Below are positions 33,212 through 38,972 of a stretch of 38,972 nucleotides of DNA, in pieces; positions within the stretch are counted from its first letter, which is position 1; every line of letters begins with the position of its first letter. The notes beneath the pieces are model-generated. The model was not told the DNA's origin. It ran no database searches and saw only the letters and a list, made by a program, of their open reading frames with translations. Location of the stretch: positions 1 to 38,972 of the forward strand of contig ONPN01000022.1 in the NCBI GenBank assembly GCA_900319695.1. Reading direction: 5' to 3'. The translations under genes were made by a program, and so were the position numbers. The DNA is from an uncultured Eubacteriales bacterium. Its GTDB lineage: Bacteria > Bacillota > Clostridia > Oscillospirales > Oscillospiraceae.

Positions 33212-34804
33212 TCAAACTGCCAATTCGCTGATCACGCCGCGGACGATATCTTCGCCACAGAGCTGGCTGGTCCTGTAGATCTTCTGGCAGAAGGGCGTCA
33301 GGCTGAATTCCATGCCGGGGCAGCCCATGTCGAGCAGGATACCGGTCACAGTAAAGTTCTTTTCCGCCTGCTTTTGCTGAAAGATTTCCGCAAAGGCTTC
33401 CGGCAGCTCACACTCGCCGTCCGTCAGAAAGACTATGTCGGCGTTCTCAAATCCGCCTTCGCCCATGAGCTTCAGGGCCTCGGTCAGCGGGGTTTCAAAG
33501 TTCGTGCCGCCGCTGAGAAAGGTCTCCGCCGCGCGCAGCTTATCCTCTTGGCCGTATTCTCCCGGAAGAAAAACATCGACCTGTACGCTGGATTGGGACG
33601 CGAAGTGGATCAGCGCGAACTTGCGCTTCCCCTCCTCCGCGATCTCCAGCAGCGTCATGGCCAGCGCTTTCCCCCAGGCGGCGGGATCGCCCTCGGTGGA
33701 CGCGGATTCGTCCAGACAGCAGATGACGTCGCCCATGACCTTGGTGACAGGCTCACGGCGGTGGTACTGTTTGATCTGCCTCTGTTGGTATTTCCGCAGA
33801 AACAGGGGAACCGTCTGCGGCATGGCCAGCATAGAGAGCTCCGAGGTCAGCGCGCGGCTGATGTCATTGCCGAGCTCCAGCGAATAGGTCTCACCCCGGC
33901 CGTAGACGTATCCGTTCTTCCGCCCCTGGGATAATAGCTCCCGAAAGCGGCCGAGATATTTGGACACATCCCGCAGGGCGGGGCTTTTCCGCACTCTTGA
34001 CAGCAGCTCCATGTTCATCGGCGTTCGCTTGCATTCCGCGGGGTCGTCGCTCCAGGAGGAGAGGATTGTGTTGACCTCCTCCGCCCGCTCCTTTGCCGAA
34101 TGTATGGCGGCGGACAGGGCTTCGGACAGCTCGTCCTTTTTCTGAAGCATTGTGTTTTCTACGATTTTGGACACCGCTTCGACCTGCCTCTCCTTTCGCA
34201 CAAGCTGATTTGCCGCCGAAAGGATTTCCTTTTGCAGCGGCTCGGACGGAGCCTTGCCCGAAGGAGTCTGCTCCAGCAGATCGCTCAGCTTTTGGGCCGC
34301 GTCTTCTTCGGCGTGTTCCAGCTTTTCCAGCGTGCTCATGGAGCCCTTGTCTCCGCCGAGATCTGAGAGCAGATCGTCCAGATTTTCCGCCGTGCGGGAG
34401 ATAAACTCGCTTGCCGCCTCGTAGGCCAGCAGCTCGCGACCCTCGCAGACATTCTTCAGCGTCGGGTAGTCCTCCTGCCCGGTCACGCCGTCCAGCAGAC
34501 GGGTGTTGAATTCTCTCGCCGCCGGTGAGAGTTTTTCCTCCGGGTTTCTCCGCTGTGTCAGGGAATAAAAACTCTGAAAAATATCCTGCGACAGCGCGGG
34601 GAAGGATTTGAGTTTTTCTGAGGCAATCGCCTCAACCGTGTCTAGTTCCGTATCCTCCTGCCGCATGTCCGAATAAATGCTGTCGTCCAGCATGGTAGAG
34701 CGGAGCACGCGGTCGGTCTTTTCCTCCTTCCGGCGGGCAAGTGCTTGCAGTCTGTCCCATGAGGCGGACATGACCGCCTCAAAGCTGTGAAAGGGATTGA
34801 TCAT
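33212..34804 (-). CDS. VWA-domain protein, partner of the MoxR ATPase
   Basis: A long helical N-terminal region precedes a C-terminal von Willebrand A domain (about 355-530 of 530) with an intact MIDAS: DESAS at 365-369, the Thr in GGTNFETPL, and the Asp in LTDGE. This is the ViaA/CoxE-like plan in which a VWA protein works with a MoxR-type AAA+ ATPase, here encoded two genes upstream. ATG 34804 is chosen for the GGAGG five bases upstream rather than the frame opening 16 codons earlier. The target of the pair is unknown. Confidence 0.87.
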   Translation of the reverse strand: MINPFHSFEAVMSASWDRLQALARRKEEKTDRVLRSTMLDDSIYSDMRQEDTELDTVEAIASEKLKSFPALSQDIFQSFYSLTQRRNPEEKLSPAAREFNTRLLDGVTGQEDYPTLKNVCEGRELLAYEAASEFISRTAENLDDLLSDLGGDKGSMSTLEKLEHAEEDAAQKLSDLLEQTPSGKAPSEPLQKEILSAANQLVRKERQVEAVSKIVENTMLQKKDELSEALSAAIHSAKERAEEVNTILSSWSDDPAECKRTPMNMELLSRVRKSPALRDVSKYLGRFRELLSQGRKNGYVYGRGETYSLELGNDISRALTSELSMLAMPQTVPLFLRKYQQRQIKQYHRREPVTKVMGDVICCLDESASTEGDPAAWGKALAMTLLEIAEEGKRKFALIHFASQSSVQVDVFLPGEYGQEDKLRAAETFLSGGTNFETPLTEALKLMGEGGFENADIVFLTDGECELPEAFAEIFQQKQAEKNFTVTGILLDMGCPGMEFSLTPFCQKIYRTSQLCGEDIVRGVISELAV

Positions 34805-34863
34805 AGCTGCCTCCGTTTTCAGCAGGCGGGAAGGCCGAAGCCTCCCCGCCATGATTCTGATGT

Positions 34864-35250
34864 TTACTCAAAAGCGCCGGGGTTGAAGTCGTCCGGGATA
34901 CCGAAGCCGTCGCTGCCTTTCTTGCCGTCGGGCTTGGAGTCGCCGAAGTACATGTTGTCCACGACGACCTCCGTGCTGTAGCGCTTGTTGCCCTCCTTAT
35001 CTGTCCAGGGGCGGATCTGCAGGCGGCCGCTGACAACGGCCATGCGGCCCTTGGCGAAATACTTGGCGGCGAAGTCCGCGGTCGAGCGCCAGGCCACGCA
35101 GTCGATGAAGTCCGTCTCCTTCTCGCCGTCCCTGCCGCCGAAGTCGCGGTCGCAGGCCAGCGTGAACGAGGCCACAGAAACGTCAGACTGCGTCGTGCGC
35201 AGCTCCACGTCGCGGGTCAGTCTTCCCATGAGCACAATGTGATTCAACAT
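34864..35250 (-). CDS. ssb: Single-stranded DNA-binding protein
   Basis: The 128-residue OB-fold SSB has LNHIVLMGRLTRDVELR, then FIDCVAWRSTADFAAKYFAKG and SGRLQIRPW. It would coat single-stranded element DNA. The tail is short and ends in IPDDFNPGAFE, not the usual DDxIPF tip, so binding to host SSB partners may be altered. AGGAGG lies eight bases before the ATG. Its place between the MoxR and VWA genes is unusual. Confidence 0.93.
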   Translation of the reverse strand: MLNHIVLMGRLTRDVELRTTQSDVSVASFTLACDRDFGGRDGEKETDFIDCVAWRSTADFAAKYFAKGRMAVVSGRLQIRPWTDKEGNKRYSTEVVVDNMYFGDSKPDGKKGSDGFGIPDDFNPGAFE

Positions 35251-35273
35251 AGTGTTATCCTCCTAAATATTTT

Positions 35274-36650
35274 TCACTGTAATGCTTCCAGCTGCGCCAG
35301 AGGGGCATAGGTAAAGCCTGCCTCCTCATGGGCGTTCTTGCTGATCTGTTCGAGGCCGTCCAGAAGCGACGCCGCCATGGCGGTCTCGCTGTCGCTCTGG
35401 GCGCCGGCCGCCAGCTCCTGCTGACTTCGGTAGAGCCGCACAAGCTCGGCCCGCAGCTTGATGAGGGCCTTGTTGGCGGTGCTGGGCGTTGCGGCTGCCG
35501 ATCTCGCGGCGTGGAAATCCTCTTTCGCGTCCAGCGCCATCTTGGCGAGTTCCTCCACCTTGGCCTGCATCGGATTGACGCAGAGGCGGTTGAGAACGGC
35601 ATCCACGACGGTTCGATCCGCGGGCTTTTGCCAGAGATAGTTTCGCAGCACCAGCATATCCTGCGCCTGCACCTTCCCGTGCCCCTCCAGCCAGGCTTTT
35701 GCCTGGGCCAGCGGTGCGAAATTGAGATACTTGCGGTCGGATACGGTGACGCCGCTTCGACGAAGCTCACAGAGAATGTCGTCGGCCAGCTCGTTGATGC
35801 TGTCCGGCACCTCGACGGTCTTCACCTCCTGTTGCATGGCGAGAAGTTCATCCAGCGTGATCGTGGCGGAAACGCTTCCGCAGGCTCCGCTCTGCTTCTT
35901 TCTGAGAAGCGAAAGCCGGTTCCCGCGATCCTCAATGTCCGCGGTAATGACCTTGATCTGCAGACGGTCATACAATGCCTCCAGACTTTTCTCCTGCGGG
36001 TCCGCAAAGTTCGGAATCTCATTGGACGCTGTGAAGAAGGAGATCACCGGTATGTCGTAGGTATGCCCCTCGTTGGTGTAGCGCCGTTCGTTGAGCGCCG
36101 CCAGCAGAGAATTGAGGATGCCGTCGTTGGCCTTGAAGATCTCATCGAGGAAGACGATGTCCGCCTCCGGTATCTTCCCGGCCGTCTGCACCGTGGGCTC
36201 GCTGGGATGCAGCGCGGCGAAAGCGGCGCGATAGGCGTTGAGCTTGTCCGTAGACCGTTTGACCAGCTCATATGCGCCGTCTGCGTCTCCCGCTCCAGTG
36301 AGCTGACAGAGCTGCGCGTCCAGATCCTCCCTGAGATTCTGATAAGCAGGATCGTCTTTCAGCGCGGCCTCCGGCACGGAGCCGGGGATCAGGCTGGACA
36401 GGTCGATTCGGCCGAAGAGTTGTTCCTCATCGGCCTGCTTGGACATCTGCCGCTCAAACTGCCGCATGCCTGTGATCCGCTGACGGAACAGGTTGATGGA
36501 ATGGCTTTTGGCTTGGCCGGGCTTGCCGAGGATAAAGAGATTGCTGCGGGTCAAAAGGGCAATGGCGATGTTCTCGACCAGCTCCTGCCGCTCCGCAAGC
36601 TCTCCGTTGACCTCCGACATAACAGCCAGCATCTTATCTCGCAAAGTCAT
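35274..36650 (-). CDS. MoxR/RavA-like AAA+ ATPase
   Basis: The 458-residue ATPase has Walker A LGKPGQAKS (41-49), Walker B ADIVFLDEIF with D169-E170, a sensor-1-like FFTASNEIPNF, and a helical C-terminal domain as in RavA. MoxR ATPases act as chaperones that load or remodel complexes with a VWA partner. The partner candidate is the VWA gene beyond ssb. The start has GGAGG about ten bases upstream. Confidence 0.88.
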   Translation of the reverse strand: MTLRDKMLAVMSEVNGELAERQELVENIAIALLTRSNLFILGKPGQAKSHSINLFRQRITGMRQFERQMSKQADEEQLFGRIDLSSLIPGSVPEAALKDDPAYQNLREDLDAQLCQLTGAGDADGAYELVKRSTDKLNAYRAAFAALHPSEPTVQTAGKIPEADIVFLDEIFKANDGILNSLLAALNERRYTNEGHTYDIPVISFFTASNEIPNFADPQEKSLEALYDRLQIKVITADIEDRGNRLSLLRKKQSGACGSVSATITLDELLAMQQEVKTVEVPDSINELADDILCELRRSGVTVSDRKYLNFAPLAQAKAWLEGHGKVQAQDMLVLRNYLWQKPADRTVVDAVLNRLCVNPMQAKVEELAKMALDAKEDFHAARSAAATPSTANKALIKLRAELVRLYRSQQELAAGAQSDSETAMAASLLDGLEQISKNAHEEAGFTYAPLAQLEALQ

Positions 36651-36667
36651 GTATCATCTTCCTCCTT

Positions 36668-36997
36668 TCATGGAAATACAAGATGCTCGCCTTGTTCCAC
36701 ATCATCTCTGTAGATAAACTCACAACAGTTTGTTCCCAGTACCAAATCATCATAATCTCGGATTATGGCAAAGTGACTTTTCTCCGCCAACTCGTCCTTG
36801 CCGGTTCCGGTATCAAAATCGTAGTGATCTACCATGATGTTTGCCCTGTCGCCCAGTGAGTCTACCATCTTGGAAAAATACTCGTCAGCGGCAATCAGCT
36901 CACGGGCGTTATACTCATCGGGATGCCCGCTTTCGTACGCACCCATGCAGAACCTCTTCCCGTCATAAACGGAGAGATAGGAAAACTGTAAGCTCAT
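36668..36997 (-). CDS. Unknown small protein
   Basis: The 109-residue acidic protein is not recognised (SLQFSYLSVYDGKRFCMGAY at the start). ATG 36997 follows GGAGG by five bases; the longer frame is not supported. It lies in the MoxR-SSB-VWA operon. Confidence 0.7.
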   Translation of the reverse strand: MSLQFSYLSVYDGKRFCMGAYESGHPDEYNARELIAADEYFSKMVDSLGDRANIMVDHYDFDTGTGKDELAEKSHFAIIRDYDDLVLGTNCCEFIYRDDVEQGEHLVFP

Positions 36998-37007
36998 GCG
37001 CGCCTCC

Positions 37008-37340
37008 TTATGCGATCCCGAGGCAGTTCCTGCGAACGGTCTCGAAGGGGATGATATTGCCGAGGTCAAGCTCCAGAATCGCGGGGCGTCCGTGGGTCAT
37101 GCCGCAGGACAGCAGCTCCGCTTTCAGCTCGGAGAAGATATGCGTTTTCAACTCGGCTTTGGAAGGGTTGAACCGATCCACCGCCTGCACAAGCCTGAGC
37201 GCAAGCTGCTGATACACGTCCTCACGCTCCATGCGGGTCCTGCGGACGGCCTTGGGGTTTGAGGCCATCACGGCTTCGATGCACCACAGATGTTCTTCCA
37301 CCACGCGATTGCGCTCTGCGATATAGTTGTTGGTTTTCAT
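37008..37340 (-). CDS. Sigma-70 region-2-like protein without region 4
   Basis: Residues 15-80 of 110 look like sigma region 1.2-2: VVEEHLWCIEAVM, then EDVYQQLALRLVQAVDRFNP and KTHIFSELKAELL. There is no room for region 4. The region-4-like protein at 17501-17992 could be its complement, as in the two-part sigma factors of Bacillus. AAGGAG lies eight bases before ATG 37340. Confidence 0.6.
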   Translation of the reverse strand: MKTNNYIAERNRVVEEHLWCIEAVMASNPKAVRRTRMEREDVYQQLALRLVQAVDRFNPSKAELKTHIFSELKAELLSCGMTHGRPAILELDLGNIIPFETVRRNCLGIA

Positions 37341-37386
37341 TTGAACTACTCCTTTGTGTTTTGGGAGGGCAGGTTGCCCTCCAATT

Positions 37387-37902
37387 TTATTTGTCTGCTC
37401 CCACAGGTTTAAATCCATAGACGATTCGGAACCCGCGTTTTGTCTTATAGAAGAAATGCTGCTTGATCCCGTCGTCGATCTCCATAACTTTATGGAGCGC
37501 AATGGGTTCTGGCAGAAGTCCGCTCTCCGGCTCTATCTCGCAGCGCCGCCAAAAGTCGTATGCCGACAATTCGATCTTCTGCTCGTGCCTCAACGCGTAG
37601 CGGCTGGACATGGGCGGGATCTCTTTGCCAAAGGACTTGCAGAGCTGCTCATGGAGATACCATTCGTCTGCGTTAGCAAAACCGTAGACGCGGAGCTCGC
37701 AGGGATTTTTCCGCCTTGGACACCACGCGGGTATTTTGCGCTTGGGATCCTTGCCGCGAAAAAGGCGGGGACGCTTGTAGCCGAGGCAGTAATGCTCGAA
37801 GGGCTGCAGCCGGACGCCTTTCAGGGTTTTTCCAGTCCGCTCACCGTGAAAATTACTGTGCTCACAGCTCGCGCAGGTGGGTTGGGACAGTCGATCTCTC
37901 AT
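37387..37902 (-). CDS. Unknown protein with a cysteine cluster
   Basis: The N-terminal half of this 171-residue protein has CASCEH (10-15), HYC (37-39), WCP (60-62) and a further Cys near 68, suggesting a metal-binding module. The C-terminus is basic. The family is unknown. Its ATG overlaps the previous stop by four bases (ATGA). Confidence 0.7.
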   Translation of the reverse strand: MRDRLSQPTCASCEHSNFHGERTGKTLKGVRLQPFEHYCLGYKRPRLFRGKDPKRKIPAWCPRRKNPCELRVYGFANADEWYLHEQLCKSFGKEIPPMSSRYALRHEQKIELSAYDFWRRCEIEPESGLLPEPIALHKVMEIDDGIKQHFFYKTKRGFRIVYGFKPVGADK

Positions 37903-38189
37903 GGCCTCACCTCACATTCCACCGGCACGATCTCATAGCGGATAAACCACCCGGCGGCATAACCGTCCTGCCAGACTTCCCAATGGTCGGAAGAATATTC
38001 CTCACGAAAGTCCTCCATATTGAATGGAATGACCATCTGCGCCTCTTCTTCCTTGACGAGCGTCCGCAGTCTTTCACGGGCGCGCTCTCGGTCGGTATAA
38101 CCGCCCATCGAAGACGACGACTGAAAGACGCCCTTATCCGCATCAGCGGCGGAATGAAGAACGACATAGACCGTCAGCTTTTCAGGCAC
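37899..38189 (-). CDS. Unknown small protein, GTG start
   Basis: A 96-residue protein: a strand (KLTVYVVLHSA), a charged helix (DRERARERLRTLVKEEE), and WEVWQDGYAAGWFIRYEIVPV at the end. GTG 38189 overlaps the previous stop by eight bases (GTGCCTGA), and AAGGTG lies upstream. The frame's earlier ATG lies deep in the upstream gene and is rejected. Confidence 0.7.
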   Translation of the reverse strand: MPEKLTVYVVLHSAADADKGVFQSSSSMGGYTDRERARERLRTLVKEEEAQMVIPFNMEDFREEYSSDHWEVWQDGYAAGWFIRYEIVPVECEVRP

Positions 38190-38577
38190 TGTGCTTTGCA
38201 CCTTCTTTCCTGCAAATCTCGATAAGCTGATGGCACTGCTCCATTTCAAAGCCGCCGATGTGGGCCATCGTTTCCGGAAGCCCCATCTGCTCCGCAAGCC
38301 AGCGATAGGCTTTGGTGCGGCTCATGCCTTTCTTTTTCCAGAATCCGTCAAAAATCTGATGGGTTTCCATGCGTTTGAGCCGCAGCACCTCGTTGGCCAC
38401 ATCTCCCAGGGGGCGTTTGGTCCCCTTGTGGCAGCCCACACGGGCGTTGCAGTTCTGGCATTGGTACAGCCATTCCTCGGACATACCCAGACGTTCGGCG
38501 GATTGTCCGTAAATACTGCTTGCCGGGACGAGGCGGATCACGCCGCCGCAATACCGGCAGATCTTCGGATGCTTCAG
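38182..38577 (-). CDS. Zinc-finger protein of the DUF3268 type, probable CTG start
   Basis: The protein has a zinc-ribbon: C-x2-C (CRYCGG), a second C-x2-C (CQNCNARVGCHKGT), and the family's RPLGDVANEVLRLKRMETHQIFD. Relatives begin with the first CxxC, so the gene must start upstream of the GTG at 38541. The only placed candidate is a CTG at 38577, six bases after GGAGGG, giving 131 residues. The C-terminal helices (SRTKAYRWLAEQMGLP) may contact DNA. The function is unknown. Confidence 0.75.
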   Translation of the reverse strand: MKHPKICRYCGGVIRLVPASSIYGQSAERLGMSEEWLYQCQNCNARVGCHKGTKRPLGDVANEVLRLKRMETHQIFDGFWKKKGMSRTKAYRWLAEQMGLPETMAHIGGFEMEQCHQLIEICRKEGAKHSA

Positions 38578-38593
38578 TTTGCTCCCTCCTTGC

Positions 38594-38972
38594 TTATGCC
38601 GCCTGCGGTGCCGGATCAGGAGCGTTCCTGACCGTGGCCGGCGCCCGTACGGGCCTTTGTAAGTAGTAGATGTTCTCCGACGCGACCGTCAGCAGACCGC
38701 TCTGCGCGACACCGATGGTAGTCATCCCCTCGGATACCCGCAGGCATTCCATGAGCTGGCGGCTGCGATACCAGAACTCTCCCTTGGGCGCGCCGGTCAG
38801 CGGGATCACGTTCATGCTGTTGACCGCCTTGGCATACTCGCTGTCGCAGCGCGTGTAAAGAAGGTTCCCGTCAAAGCCCAGCATCAGCGTCCCTTCCGGG
38901 TCGATGGAGGCCGTGGCATACAGGGTCTCCCGCAGCTCCTCAATGTCCGCCAGAACGGTAAAACGGTTTTTG
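38594..38972 (-). CDS. Unknown protein, N-terminus beyond the right edge
   Basis: The frame stays open to the edge, leaving 125 C-terminal residues. Strand-rich segments (TLMLGFDGNLLYTRC, GMTTIGVAQSGLLTVAS) suggest a beta-sandwich or barrel. It is not recognised. It ends in Ala-Ala, like several proteins of this element, and precedes the zinc-finger gene by 16 bases. Confidence 0.65.
   Translation of the reverse strand, partial: KNRFTVLADIEELRETLYATASIDPEGTLMLGFDGNLLYTRCDSEYAKAVNSMNVIPLTGAPKGEFWYRSRQLMECLRVSEGMTTIGVAQSGLLTVASENIYYLQRPVRAPATVRNAPDPAPQAA

Overview
The window looks like a high-GC, gut-type member of the Clostridia (Oscillospiraceae-like). This is inferred from strong AGGAGG-type ribosome binding sites, Firmicutes gene pairs (yloU-yloV), queuosine salvage genes (queT, queH), a large flavin-based extracytoplasmic reductase family, and alanine-rich GC-rich coding sequence. 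No rRNA, tRNA or CRISPR array was seen.

Region 1 (1-15.75 kb) is chromosomal. It opens with two minus-strand FAD/FMN reductases. The first is cut by the left edge. The second has 1229 residues and carries seven FMN-binding domains around one fumarate-reductase-like core. Then come tadA, pta, an XRE regulator coupled to lepA, the yloU-yloV pair, galU and queT behind a structured leader that is probably a preQ1 riboswitch, queH, a dCMP deaminase and ychF. A family of small dispersed palindromic repeats sits in the gaps.

Region 2 (about 15.75 kb to the right edge) is an integrated mobile element whose left end lies against the 5' side of ychF. The end module has a tyrosine integrase, an excisionase-like protein and a sigma-region-4-like regulator. 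A 13-gene minus-strand operon (29.7 to 18.3 kb) follows. It encodes a JAMM/MPN peptidase, a ThiF-type E1, a beta-helix-like protein, an adenine-type DNA methyltransferase, several unknowns, an E2-like protein related to PRTRC protein B, a Rad52-type annealing protein, an SbcC/Rad50-like ATPase and a CHC2-Toprim primase. A second minus-strand operon (right edge to 33.2 kb) encodes zinc-finger and unknown small proteins, a sigma-region-2-like protein, a MoxR ATPase, SSB and a VWA protein. Together they look like a plasmid-type DNA maintenance system bundled with a ubiquitin-like (E1/E2/JAMM) cassette. No relaxase or secretion genes are visible; they may lie beyond the right edge.

Region 3 (29.9-33.2 kb) lies between the two operons and has a different look: lower GC, plus-strand genes with their own consensus promoters, and broken genes on its flanks. 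It holds a protein with a degenerate diadenylate-cyclase-like nucleotide sensor domain, a GNAT-like acetyltransferase with a small partner, and two pseudogenes. I read it as a cargo, possibly defence, hotspot.

Two regulatory arrangements stand out. The E1/JAMM operon has tandem palindromic operators, then a short leader ORF with a perfect ribosome binding site, then a strong intrinsic terminator before the first gene. The GNAT operon has a second promoter-small ORF-terminator arrangement.
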